64,000 nucleotides of DNA from Veillonella sp. VA142 (lineage in GTDB: Bacteria > Bacillota > Negativicutes > Veillonellales > Veillonellaceae). Below the pieces are notes generated by a model. The model saw only the letters and a program-made list of their open reading frames with translations, was not told the origin of the DNA and searched no databases. Location: positions 62,001 through 126,000 of the forward strand of contig NZ_RQVN01000004.1 in NCBI RefSeq assembly GCF_003992135.1, read 5' to 3'. Of the stretch, positions 29,876-38,446 are shown one piece after another; within the stretch, counting starts at the first letter, position 1, and each line of letters starts with the position of its first letter. Position numbers and translations under genes: made by a program.

Positions 29876-30583
29876 TTAGCGATCTTTACGTTTCGCCAAA
29901 ATTGTAGATAAATAGTTTAATTTTGTATCAGATGGTAATGCATCTACATTGCCATAGACTTCTTCTTCTGGTAGACCAACACGAGAAATCATCACAGCTT
30001 CTTCTGCCATATCATGTTTGCGAAGCGTTTCTTGTACTTCAGCAAAGTTTCTATATACCTTCATGATAACCGCATCATCAGCTACAGCAAGTACAGCATC
30101 AATTTTTTCTTTTGGTGCTGTGGCTGGAATAATCGCCAACACTTCTTCCTTCTCTACGATTGGGTACCCCAAGTGGGATCCAATAGCACAGAATGCAGTA
30201 ACACCAGGAATAGTTTCAATCTCAAATCCAGCAGCTTCTACTAAACGATATACATACATATATGTACTGTAGAACATCGGATCTCCCAATGTTAAGAATG
30301 CCACTTTTTTTCCTTGCTCTAGTAAGCCAGTAATGATTTGACGTGCTTCTTCCCAGCCTTTAGATTGTTCATTATTATCTAATACCATTGGAAATACAAC
30401 AGGTACGATTTCTGTATGTTCTTGAATATATGGTTCTGCAATATGTAATGCTACAGATCCATCTTTCTTTTCCGTTTTCGGCGTAATGATGGCATCTGCT
30501 TCTCCCACAATACGAGCAGCCTTTACAGTCATCAACTCAGAGTCTCCCGGACCTACACCAATACCATATAATTTACCTTTCAT
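29876..30583 (-). CDS. cbiL: Cobalt-factor II / precorrin-2 C20-methyltransferase
   Basis: 235 residues from ATG 30583, which has GAGGTG upstream; a longer frame reaches 30637 without a site. SAM-dependent tetrapyrrole methylase fold: GIGVGPGDSELMTVKAARI at the N terminus, LGDPMFYSTYMYV near residue 90, and PGVTAFCAIGSHLGYP. It methylates C20 of cobalt-factor II in the anaerobic route. It lies between cbiK and cbiA. Confidence 0.93.
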   Translation of the reverse strand: MKGKLYGIGVGPGDSELMTVKAARIVGEADAIITPKTEKKDGSVALHIAEPYIQEHTEIVPVVFPMVLDNNEQSKGWEEARQIITGLLEQGKKVAFLTLGDPMFYSTYMYVYRLVEAAGFEIETIPGVTAFCAIGSHLGYPIVEKEEVLAIIPATAPKEKIDAVLAVADDAVIMKVYRNFAEVQETLRKHDMAEEAVMISRVGLPEEEVYGNVDALPSDTKLNYLSTILAKRKDR

Positions 30584-30611
30584 TAGGACACCTCTTTTAT
30601 CTATCAATATT

Positions 30612-30634
30612 GAATTAGTAAGAATCACTAATTC
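30612..30634 (-). repeat. Perfect inverted repeat just upstream of cbiL
   Basis: GAATTAGT and ACTAATTC arms with a 7-base loop in the cbiK-cbiL spacer. It could be an operator or an mRNA hairpin; nothing decides between them. Confidence 0.4.
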
Positions 30635-30748
30635 CAAACCACTTTAACCCATTTAGTATATCATGACTTACAACGAATGTATACGATACGACTCAGTGAT
30701 TGCTCATGTTAAAAATCGCATAACCATCGATATATATGATTTATAACT

Positions 30749-31573
30749 TCAAAATCGTTTTTGATATAATCCTTGCATAGCATCTGCCAAATGATTCAAA
30801 TAAATATCTTGAATTTCTTTGTATTCTCCAAGGCCTTTTTCATAGGATACCACTTCATAGCCTGCTACTGTTAATTCAGAAAGTAAACTCTCCTCTTCTT
30901 CTCCAAATAAATCATTTAATGCATGGTCACCACAAACTAATAATAAAGGATGTAAATGCACTCTTTTGCGTTCATGACCTTCTTGTTTCCATTGTTGTAA
31001 AACATCTGCAGGCGTCGGGAAATTTTCCAAGGTAGCAACTGATGTATTGCGGAAACCTTCATACTGTAATTTTAATTGTAGTACTGCGTAAGATGCATTT
31101 CCTACATTAAACCCACCATGACCTACTAAGAATAACTCTTCTGTTGTAGGAATATTTAAAACCTTGATAAAGCGATTAATCAAAATTTGATAATCGTCTG
31201 GCACTTCCTCTTCTTGTCCCATAAAATACAAAAGAGGTCTACCAAATACGATTTCCTGTACAGAACCTTGCCCTTGGAAAGCCATAATATTTTTGCGAAG
31301 TTTATCAAACTCTGCACCACCAACTAAATGTGTAGGCTGTACAATAATACGTTCATACCCTTCTGCCACAATCGATTCCATAGTCTCAATTTCATTTTGG
31401 AATACAATATTTCTCTCTTTTAATCTTTTAATAACAATCCGTGATGTGAAAGCTACACGAACTTCATGATTCGGATTAGCTTTACGAATGGCATCTACTA
31501 CTGGAAAAATTTGATTTTCTCTAGCACTATCCACAGTAGAGCCAAAAGATGTGACTAATATAATCTCTTTCAT
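30749..31573 (-). CDS. cbiK: Anaerobic sirohydrochlorin cobaltochelatase
   Basis: 274 residues from ATG 31573, preceded by AGGTGAGG. The metal-binding histidines expected for CbiK fall in LVGHGGFNVG (His152) and LHPLLLVCGDHALNDL (His208, His217). It inserts cobalt into sirohydrochlorin without ATP, the early step of anaerobic B12 synthesis. No signal peptide, so it is cytoplasmic. cbiL and cbiA follow. Its presence argues that the CobN-like protein at 4-7.5 kb serves another purpose. Confidence 0.93.
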   Translation of the reverse strand: MKEIILVTSFGSTVDSARENQIFPVVDAIRKANPNHEVRVAFTSRIVIKRLKERNIVFQNEIETMESIVAEGYERIIVQPTHLVGGAEFDKLRKNIMAFQGQGSVQEIVFGRPLLYFMGQEEEVPDDYQILINRFIKVLNIPTTEELFLVGHGGFNVGNASYAVLQLKLQYEGFRNTSVATLENFPTPADVLQQWKQEGHERKRVHLHPLLLVCGDHALNDLFGEEEESLLSELTVAGYEVVSYEKGLGEYKEIQDIYLNHLADAMQGLYQKRF

Positions 31574-31613
31574 ATTGTACCTCACCTTTAAATTAAGAAT
31601 ATACTTTGCTTAT

Positions 31614-31642
31614 AGTGTATAAAAAAAATAGAGTTCTGTAAA
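31614..31642 (-). promoter_or_regulatory. Candidate promoter of cbiK
   Basis: TTTACA (31637-31642), 17-base spacer, TACACT (31614-31619), about 40 bases before the start codon. This leaves too little room for a cobalamin riboswitch. Confidence 0.4.
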
Positions 31643-31660
31643 ATAAATATAAGTCATTAT

Positions 31661-31704
31661 AAAAAAGCTATACCCAGTCGCTTACATAACAACTGGGTAT
31701 AGCT
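31661..31704 (-). terminator. Terminator of the ctsR-clpC operon
   Basis: AGCTATACCCAGT pairs with ACTGGGTATAGCT; a run of six Ts follows on the minus strand. It lies 12 bases past the clpC stop. Confidence 0.9.
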
Positions 31705-31715
31705 CGTTTCTTTTA

Positions 31716-34136
31716 TTACTTCACGGTAATCGCAATATCATCCTGTTCTACTACCACATGAATTGTTTTACCTTCTGACGCTTTTCCTTCTAAGATTGCA
31801 TCAGAAATTGGATCTTCTACCAACCGTTGGATGGCTCGTTTCAATGGTCTTGCTCCCATAGCAAAGTCTGTTCCTTCTGCTACGATTTTCTCCATAGCTT
31901 CATCAGATACTTCTAATTCCATACCTTGTTCATGTAATCGTGTTGTCACAGACTGTAGCAGAATACGCACAATACTTTGTAATTGCTTTGTTTCTAGAGC
32001 GTGGAACACAATCATTTCATCAATCCGATTCAAAAACTCTGGACGGAAATGAGCCTTCACAGCTTGGAGCACATCTTTTTTCATAGACTCTGTATCTTTT
32101 CCGCTTTCTTGTTCCCCTTTAGCGGCTAAAAATCCCATAGCTGCTGTATCTTCTTTAAGGTACTTCGCTCCTAAGTTACTTGTCATAATAATCACGGTAT
32201 TTCTGAAATCGACTGTACGACCTTGGTTATCTGTTAATCGTCCATCATCCAACACTTGCAATAACATATTAAAGAAATCTGGATGTGCCTTTTCTACTTC
32301 ATCAAAGAGAACCACACTATATGGACGACGACGAACAGCCTCAGTTAATTGACCCCCTTCATCATATCCAACATAGCCCGGAGGCGCTCCCACTAAACGG
32401 CTCACCGCATGTTTTTCCATATACTCTGACATGTCGATACGAATCATGGCATTTTCATCACCAAATAAATTGGATGCTAAAGATCTAGCTAGTTCTGTTT
32501 TACCAACCCCAGTAGGGCCTAAGAATAAGAAGGAACCAATAGGGCGTTTAGGATCTTTTAATCCAGCTCTAGCACGACGAACAGCTTTTGATACAGCTAT
32601 CACCGCTTCATCTTGACCGATGACACGTTGGTGTAACTCTTCTTCCAATCGTAGCAACCGTTCCGATTCTTCCTCCGCCACACGTGAAACAGGAATACCA
32701 CTCCATTCAGATACTACTGCAGCAATTTCAGACTCTGTAACCACTAACTTGGATTCGCTATCTTTTTTGCTATCTTCTTGTTTTGATGCGATATCAGACT
32801 CTAATTCTTTTTCTTTATCACGAAGTGTAGCTGCTCGTTCAAAGTCTTGGGCTGTTACAGCTGCTTCTTTTTCTTTTTGTACTTGCACCAGTTCATCTTC
32901 TAATGCTTTTACATCCGGAGTCGCTGTAAACACAGCCATACGGATTTTAGAGGCCGCCTCATCCATCACATCAATGGCCTTATCTGGCAAGAATCGATCT
33001 GCAATATACCGGCTAGATAAATGTACTGCTGCTGCCAAGGCTTCATCAGTAATTTGTACCTTATGGAATGCTTCGTAGCGATCACGTAAACCCTTCAAAA
33101 TAGATAAGGCATCTTCTTCACTTGGTTCACCTACTTGTACAGGTTGGAAACGACGTTCTAGGGCAGCGTCTTTTTCAATATGTTTCTTATATTCATCTAA
33201 AGTAGTAGCACCAATCACTTGGAAATTACCACGAGCTAAAGCTGGTTTTAGGATATTCGCTGCATCCATGGCCCCTTCTGTAGCACCTGCTCCAATCAAA
33301 GTATGAATTTCGTCAATGAATACTATCATATCCTCATGATTTTGCACTTCATCCATTACTTTTTTTAAGCGTTCTTCAAATTCACCACGATATTTCGCTC
33401 CTGCTAACATGGAGCTTAAACTTACAGAGATAATCCGTTTATCTCGTAATACATCTGGCACATCTCCACTGACTATACGCTGTGCTAATCCTTCAGCAAT
33501 AGCCGTTTTGCCAACACCTGGCTCACCAATGAGCACAGGATTATTTTTTGTCCGGCGACTTAAAATTTGTATCACTCTTTGAATTTCTGTATCACGCCCT
33601 ATCACTGGGTCAATTTTCCCTTGTTTTGCACTTTCATTAAGATCTGTAGCATAATCAGAAATTTCACCTAAATCACTAGCTGCTGTTTGATTAGAACTTT
33701 GTTCTTCTCCCCCTACAATAGCATTTACTTTTTCTACTACATCTTCAGGACGAATCCCTTTCGCCGCCAATAATTGCATAGCTACGCCGCCACCATCATA
33801 CAGTAGGCCCAATAAAATGTGCTCTGTACCAATGTAGTTATGTCCACGGCTATTGGCTGCTTGTTGCGCTAAATCTAATACATGTTTCGTACGAGGTGTC
33901 ATTTGTAATTGTCCACCACTATGTGTACCTTTACCAACTGCATGAATCACTTCTTGTTCCAACGCCTTGCCTTCTATGCCTAAGGCTTTCAAAGCACGGG
34001 CAGACACTGATTTTTCTTCTTCTACAAGACCTAATAACAAATGTTCAGTTCCTACATAATTATGTTTATATTCAATTGCTTTTTCTTGGGCAATGGCTAA
34101 GGCCCGTTTTGCCCCTTCTGTGTATCTTTCTATCAT
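31716..34136 (-). CDS. clpC: ATP-dependent Clp protease ATPase subunit ClpC
   Basis: 806 residues. Two N-terminal Clp repeats (about 1-145), AAA1 with [15 protein letters not shown] (about 205), a UVR-containing middle domain (about 420-455), AAA2 with [15 protein letters not shown] (about 545) and a C-terminal D2-small domain. It unfolds proteins for ClpP and, in Firmicutes, recognises arginine-phosphorylated clients made by McsB. The start overlaps the mcsB stop by four bases. It is controlled by the CtsR promoter at 36.3 kb. Confidence 0.97.
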   Translation of the reverse strand: MIERYTEGAKRALAIAQEKAIEYKHNYVGTEHLLLGLVEEEKSVSARALKALGIEGKALEQEVIHAVGKGTHSGGQLQMTPRTKHVLDLAQQAANSRGHNYIGTEHILLGLLYDGGGVAMQLLAAKGIRPEDVVEKVNAIVGGEEQSSNQTAASDLGEISDYATDLNESAKQGKIDPVIGRDTEIQRVIQILSRRTKNNPVLIGEPGVGKTAIAEGLAQRIVSGDVPDVLRDKRIISVSLSSMLAGAKYRGEFEERLKKVMDEVQNHEDMIVFIDEIHTLIGAGATEGAMDAANILKPALARGNFQVIGATTLDEYKKHIEKDAALERRFQPVQVGEPSEEDALSILKGLRDRYEAFHKVQITDEALAAAVHLSSRYIADRFLPDKAIDVMDEAASKIRMAVFTATPDVKALEDELVQVQKEKEAAVTAQDFERAATLRDKEKELESDIASKQEDSKKDSESKLVVTESEIAAVVSEWSGIPVSRVAEEESERLLRLEEELHQRVIGQDEAVIAVSKAVRRARAGLKDPKRPIGSFLFLGPTGVGKTELARSLASNLFGDENAMIRIDMSEYMEKHAVSRLVGAPPGYVGYDEGGQLTEAVRRRPYSVVLFDEVEKAHPDFFNMLLQVLDDGRLTDNQGRTVDFRNTVIIMTSNLGAKYLKEDTAAMGFLAAKGEQESGKDTESMKKDVLQAVKAHFRPEFLNRIDEMIVFHALETKQLQSIVRILLQSVTTRLHEQGMELEVSDEAMEKIVAEGTDFAMGARPLKRAIQRLVEDPISDAILEGKASEGKTIHVVVEQDDIAITVK

Positions 34137-35206
34137 GATTTTCCTCCTTTTAAACCTCGTAACAAGGTATCTCGTATCACTTGTGCCCGTTGACTATCAC
34201 GTTCTTGCGTACCCATCGACTCTTTCCCTACTAATTTAGCTAGGAAATTTGGTCTTGTTATGACTAGCATTTCATGAAAGTTCATCGTCACATCTATTAA
34301 TTTCATATCTATGCCTAACTGCACATCACTCAACAAAGCCAAGGCTTCTTCTCCCGAAATACGGCGTGCATGTGTTAAGATACCATAGGACCTCCATACC
34401 TTATCTTCTATACCTTCTTTGTCTGTTGTCCACAATTCGGCTCTAGCTTTTTCTTCCTCTTTTACTACACCTTGAATAATCTGTGAAAGCTGTTCAATTG
34501 TCGCCTGCTCACTAATTCCCATAGTTTGCTGATTTGAGATTTGATATACATGGCCTAACCCCTCAGATCCTTCACCATATAACCCACGCACAGAATACCC
34601 CATGCGAATAATACTACGGATAATACGTTGTAGTTTCCCTGTCATTGATAAAGCTGGTACATGGACCATCACAGATGCTCTCATTCCTGTTCCTACATTA
34701 GTAGGACAGGCTGTTAAATACCCAAACTCTTTTGAAAACGCATAGTCATATTTACTTTCTATCACATCATCGATGGCTATGGCTCGTTCATAAGCTTTTT
34801 CTAATTGTAGTCCCAATTCCATCGACTGAATACGCAAATGATCTTCTTCGTTCACCATAATGGAAATACGAGAATCTTCAGAAATGATGACGCTTCGTCC
34901 TGAACTCGGAGTAGCCAAATTAGGAGAAATTAGGTGCTTTTCTACCAATACATCTCGTTCAACAGCACTTAACGATTCCAAGTTAATTTTTGAAAAGCTT
35001 TTTCCATAAACTGTTTGCAAGGGGGTAATCATAGACCGCATATACCCATCAACTTTGGTCAAATCACTGATATCTCCTCGATTCGTAAAAGGTATACCCT
35101 TAAAATTTCTTGCTAATCGAATACGACTTGATAATACAATACGATGATCTAAGTCGCTTTCTTTCATCCAAGGTGACAACGCCTCATCTAAAATAGTATG
35201 TAACAT
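34133..35206 (-). CDS. mcsB: Protein-arginine kinase McsB
   Basis: 357 residues of the phosphagen-kinase fold: IVLSSRIRLARNFKGIPF, CPTNVGTGMRASVMVHVPAL near 175 and GLYGEGSEGLGHVYQISNQ near 210. In Firmicutes it phosphorylates arginines, marking proteins for ClpCP and inactivating CtsR. GGAGGG precedes the start, nine bases after mcsA. It needs McsA as activator. Confidence 0.96.
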   Translation of the reverse strand: MLHTILDEALSPWMKESDLDHRIVLSSRIRLARNFKGIPFTNRGDISDLTKVDGYMRSMITPLQTVYGKSFSKINLESLSAVERDVLVEKHLISPNLATPSSGRSVIISEDSRISIMVNEEDHLRIQSMELGLQLEKAYERAIAIDDVIESKYDYAFSKEFGYLTACPTNVGTGMRASVMVHVPALSMTGKLQRIIRSIIRMGYSVRGLYGEGSEGLGHVYQISNQQTMGISEQATIEQLSQIIQGVVKEEEKARAELWTTDKEGIEDKVWRSYGILTHARRISGEEALALLSDVQLGIDMKLIDVTMNFHEMLVITRPNFLAKLVGKESMGTQERDSQRAQVIRDTLLRGLKGGKS

Positions 35207-35215
35207 AGACCCTCC

Positions 35216-35734
35216 TTACATCGATTCTTTAGACTGTTCCAAAGACTTAATTTTGTCACGAATTTGTGCAGCTTTTTCAAACTGCTCTTGTTTTACCGCC
35301 TGAATTAGCTCATTTCGCAATTGTTTAATAGTTTGCTCTACTTTCAAATCTGCTGCCCCGCGCTGAGGAATGCGGCCTTCATAAGAAGTAGATCCTTGAA
35401 TCCGCTTAATTAATGGAACTAAATGCGTCTGAAAAGCCTCGTAGCACCCATCACAACCTAATCGACCTTGATGATTAAAAGCTGATATAGTCATTCCGCA
35501 CTGTGGACAAGTACTTACTTTGCTGTTCCCTAGTGCACTTTGAGGATACATAACATTGGCAAAAAATTGATTATTGAAAAATGTATCATCAAACATAGAG
35601 GAAAACATAGATTCCTTCCCCTGCTCCTTTTGATTTGCACACTGTTGACAATAATGATGCTCTTCTTTCACTCCATTTACAATAGATGTCATATGAATAT
35701 TGGCATTCTCTTTACCACAAGAATCACATTTCAT
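35216..35734 (-). CDS. mcsA: McsA, activator of McsB
   Basis: 172 residues. Two zinc-binding cysteine sets: CDSCGKEN with HYCQQCANQ, then CPQCGMT with GCDGCYEAF. A C-terminal UVR motif (VKQEQFEKAAQIRDKIKSLE) follows. It binds metal and activates the arginine kinase. It is the second gene of the ctsR operon, three bases after ctsR. Confidence 0.95.
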   Translation of the reverse strand: MKCDSCGKENANIHMTSIVNGVKEEHHYCQQCANQKEQGKESMFSSMFDDTFFNNQFFANVMYPQSALGNSKVSTCPQCGMTISAFNHQGRLGCDGCYEAFQTHLVPLIKRIQGSTSYEGRIPQRGAADLKVEQTIKQLRNELIQAVKQEQFEKAAQIRDKIKSLEQSKESM

Positions 35735-35737
35735 CTC

Positions 35738-36214
35738 CTACACCTCCTCATTCACAATGTTCATAATAGCTTGATAAAAACGTTCTGCTGCTTCCTTTCT
35801 ACGTTCTACTGGTACATCTTGTAAAATTCTAACAAATGCTTCATGTAACATAGCTGCTTCACGCTTTGTAATACGTGCTTCTTTCATATGTTGGAATAAT
35901 ACTTGGTCAATGTGACCAATTGTAATAACAGGTTCCTCTTCATTGCGCTTTTTAGTTTTTCCTAAGGGAATCAAGACCTGTCTCCTTACTGGTTCCATAA
36001 CTCTAGTAATCGTGATAGATCCTCCTAGTCCTCGTCTGGATTGAACAATAAATCCTCTGTCATTGGAAAAGCGCGTACTTAATACATAGCTAATTTGTGA
36101 AGGAGCACAATCTAATACCTCAGCTAGTTCATTTCTCCTCACTGTAATACCTTCCTGTTCTTCTAGTAACTTCGTCAGTATAAATTGTTCAATCTTATCT
36201 GCTAAAACACTCAT
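35738..36214 (-). CDS. ctsR: CtsR transcriptional repressor
   Basis: 158 residues from ATG 36214 (AGAGG seven bases upstream; the tandem ATG at 36217 is closer). N-terminal winged helix with RNELAEVLDCAPSQISYVLSTRF and RGLGGSI, the tip that inserts into DNA. It represses Clp genes at heptad repeats and is released on heat or protein stress. Operators for it overlap its own promoter, so the operon is autoregulated. Confidence 0.95.
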   Translation of the reverse strand: MSVLADKIEQFILTKLLEEQEGITVRRNELAEVLDCAPSQISYVLSTRFSNDRGFIVQSRRGLGGSITITRVMEPVRRQVLIPLGKTKKRNEEEPVITIGHIDQVLFQHMKEARITKREAAMLHEAFVRILQDVPVERRKEAAERFYQAIMNIVNEEV

Positions 36215-36340
36215 CATACAACCTCTTTCTTTTTATATAATGTTCTATTCACTACCATTAGGCTATAACTCTTTTAACAACATTCTATGACAATGAATAT
36301 ACTCATCAATATTTGACTTTTTGTTCTTTTCTATGGGTAA

Positions 36341-36394
36341 AGTATATCTGACTTTTTGACCTTTGTCAATTACTTTTTTGACTTTTTGACTTTA
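36341..36394 (-). promoter_or_regulatory. ctsR promoter with two CtsR operators
   Basis: TTGACA (36364-36369), 17-base spacer, TATACT (36341-36346). The spacer itself reads AAGGTCAAAAAGTCAGA, the CtsR heptad pair, and a second pair AAAGTCAAAAAGTCAAA lies just upstream (36377-36393). A single half-site AAAAAGTCAAA lies downstream of -10 (36311-36321). Bound repressor would cover the promoter. Confidence 0.9.
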
Positions 36395-36454
36395 TTAGTA
36401 AAAAATATTGGAATTACTCATATATGTAGCTCCAACATTGATTTTTAAAGCAGA

Positions 36455-36489
36455 AATAGGTAGCCTTTCTAATAGAAAAGCTACCTATA
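36455..36489 (-). terminator. Hairpin distal to ferritin, probable terminator
   Basis: TAGGTAGC (36457-36464) and GCTACCTA (36480-36487) arms with an inner TTTC/GAAA pairing; the T tract is short on both strands. It lies beyond the repeat-bearing stem-loop in the ferritin 3' region. Confidence 0.5.
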
Positions 36490-36510
36490 ATATATTCTAG
36501 CAAACAACAT

Positions 36511-36636
36511 CACTCTTACAAATATCAATTTGTGTTTATGTGTTATGTGTTAGGTTTGTGTGTTTGTGTGTTTGTGTGTTTGTGTGTTTTATATGTGTTA
36601 GGTTTGATATGAAGTTCCCACTTCACTGTAAGAGTG
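36511..36636 (-). repeat. Stem-loop carrying tandem GTTTGTGT repeats in its loop
   Basis: Arms CACTCTTACA (36511-36520) and TGTAAGAGTG (36627-36636) enclose four head-to-tail GTTTGTGT copies (36554-36585), flanked by two copies of ATGTGTTAGGTTTG (36545-36558, 36593-36606). It sits 10 bases beyond the ferritin stop, in its 3' untranslated region if transcribed. The minus-strand RNA would read ACACAAAC repeats. Confidence 0.7.
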
Positions 36637-36646
36637 AGTGTATCAA

Positions 36647-37132
36647 TTATTGACGGCTGCCTAATTTGGAGTCCAAGAATAACTGTGCAGAACGGCTATC
36701 TTGTGCAAATGTGAATTGATCTACTAAGTCAGTTGCATTTGCTTCTTCTTCCACTTGTTCTTCTACGAACCAGTTTAAGAAAGATACTGTTGCATAATCT
36801 TTTTCTTCTAATGCTAATGCATATAAGTCGTGGATTTTGCCAGTAATCATTTGTTCATGAGCTAATACAGCTTTTGCTACTTCTAAAGGATTTGTCAATG
36901 CAGATGCAGTATTTTTTACATCACCTAAAGTTACTTTTTCATTGTTACTTTGTAAGTAATCAATGAATTTGAAAGCATGAGTTACTTCTTCTTGGTATTG
37001 TGCACGTAACCATGCAGAGAAACCTTTGAAGTTAGCATCAGCCATAGCTAAGGAAAGTGCTAAATATGTGGATGCTGCATTAAATTCGAAAATTACTTGT
37101 TCGTTAAGAGCTTGTGCTACTTTTTGATTCAT
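36647..37132 (-). CDS. ftn: Non-haem ferritin
   Basis: 161 residues from ATG 37132 (GAGG upstream; an in-frame ATG at 37147 lacks one). Ferroxidase ligands are visible in VIFEFNAASTYL (Glu, Tyr), QYQEEVTHAFKFIDYL (Glu, His) and NWFVEEQVEEEANA (Glu, Gln). It oxidises and stores iron as a 24-subunit cytoplasmic shell. It has its own promoter; no Fur box is evident there. Confidence 0.95.
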   Translation of the reverse strand: MNQKVAQALNEQVIFEFNAASTYLALSLAMADANFKGFSAWLRAQYQEEVTHAFKFIDYLQSNNEKVTLGDVKNTASALTNPLEVAKAVLAHEQMITGKIHDLYALALEEKDYATVSFLNWFVEEQVEEEANATDLVDQFTFAQDSRSAQLFLDSKLGSRQ

Positions 37133-37198
37133 GTTTTTATACCTCATATATACTTATATAAACTAAATAAAATCGATATCTTCTCATATCGTGATTTC

Positions 37199-37227
37199 AT
37201 TATAACAGACTAATCGAAATAAATCAA
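37199..37227 (-). promoter_or_regulatory. Ferritin promoter
   Basis: TTGATT (37222-37227), 17-base spacer, TATAAT (37199-37204). A short GATAT/ATATC hairpin (37175-37190) lies in the leader. Confidence 0.7.
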
Positions 37228-37400
37228 TCTTCTTTTTCTATTTTTTTCGATTTTTTATCATTATTTTTAGATTTTGAGAAGGACTATATATTATATGGAC
37301 TGAAATGCTCAATCATTCATGCATATCTCTATGAAAGAGAGTATACTATCTATGCAAGAACTTTCATTATATAATATTATACACATTGGAGGTGAGATAT

Positions 37401-38441
37401 ATGATGAGTCTAATTAGTCGCGCTTTTACCCGAGCGAAACAAAATCTCAGTTCTCATAAAGTAAAAATATATATTGTCTCTGGTTTCTTAGGGGCAGGAA
37501 AGACAACATTTATTCAGCAACTCATACAAGAATTACCAGATCCAACAAGAGTTTTAATTTTAGAGAATGATTTTGGCCAAGTCAATTTAGATGGAGCCAT
37601 TCTTCGAGAAAAAGGATATACCGTTCGTGAGCTTACATCTGGGTGCATTTGTTGTAGCTTAGCTGGAGATTTTCGCAGAGCTTTAATAGATATTTTAGAT
37701 ACCCAAGATGTAGATTATATTATTATTGAACCATCCGGAGTAAGCCAATTATCGGATATCCTAGCTATTTGCAAAGATTCATCGATTGCAAAACGCATTG
37801 AACTCACTGGTTGTGTATCTATAGTTGATGCTATGAGAGCCCCTATGTATTATAAAAACTTTGGTATTTTCTTCAAAGATCAAATTGCATACTCTAGCCA
37901 AGTTTTTATTAGCCATCAAGAAGATGGGAATCTTCTGCAAAACACCTTGGAAATTATACGTAGTTTAAATCCAGCAGCACCTATCTACATTGTGCCATGG
38001 AACGAAATTACACTTTCAAAATACATTTCAATGTACCCACGAGAGCAAGCCATATCATCCGTATCTCCTAGTAAGAGTATTGAAAATCATACAGGGCACC
38101 ATACGGTACGGAATCATCCTGAGATCTCTCATCATGACCATATCGCGCATCATGCACAGGCTAAAGATACTTTCTTGACATGTACTGTAGAGTGTACCTT
38201 ACCTCGTACAATCGATGAGTGGCAAGATCATTTAAAAGCCCTCATCGAAACAAATGCAACAGGACATATATTACGCTTAAAAGGTTGCATTCCCCTTTCC
38301 ACGGGAGGACAAGCTTTGGTGCAATACAATGGCAGTGGTTTAGAGATTACTCCTACCACATTACATGATTCATATTTAACCATCATTGGCCCCTCTTTAA
38401 ACAATGATGCATTGCAGTCTTTTATTAACGGAACAATGTAA
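37401..38441 (+). CDS. COG0523 (CobW-like) metallochaperone GTPase
   Basis: 346 residues from ATG 37401, which has GGAGGTG six bases upstream. G3E GTPase with Walker A SGFLGAGKTT (about 28-37), the metal-site CxCC in SGCICCSLAGD, and the IIEPSG stretch. A histidine-rich loop near residues 228-253 (HHTVRNHPEISHHDHIAHH) separates it from the C-terminal CobW_C domain. Members deliver zinc, cobalt or other metals to clients. The next two genes form a tight cluster with it, as ycgR/ycgQ-like genes do in other Firmicutes. Zinc is the commonest substrate; not proven here. Confidence 0.9.
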   Translation: MMSLISRAFTRAKQNLSSHKVKIYIVSGFLGAGKTTFIQQLIQELPDPTRVLILENDFGQVNLDGAILREKGYTVRELTSGCICCSLAGDFRRALIDILDTQDVDYIIIEPSGVSQLSDILAICKDSSIAKRIELTGCVSIVDAMRAPMYYKNFGIFFKDQIAYSSQVFISHQEDGNLLQNTLEIIRSLNPAAPIYIVPWNEITLSKYISMYPREQAISSVSPSKSIENHTGHHTVRNHPEISHHDHIAHHAQAKDTFLTCTVECTLPRTIDEWQDHLKALIETNATGHILRLKGCIPLSTGGQALVQYNGSGLEITPTTLHDSYLTIIGPSLNNDALQSFINGTM

Positions 38442-38446
38442 TACGT

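Noticed and set aside
30584-30748. Riboswitch between cbiK and cbiL
   Set aside because: Only a small perfect inverted repeat is visible; no riboswitch core could be recognised.
36545-36606. CRISPR-like array at the GTTTGTGT repeats
   Set aside because: Units are 8 bases, contiguous and without spacers; no cas genes are present.
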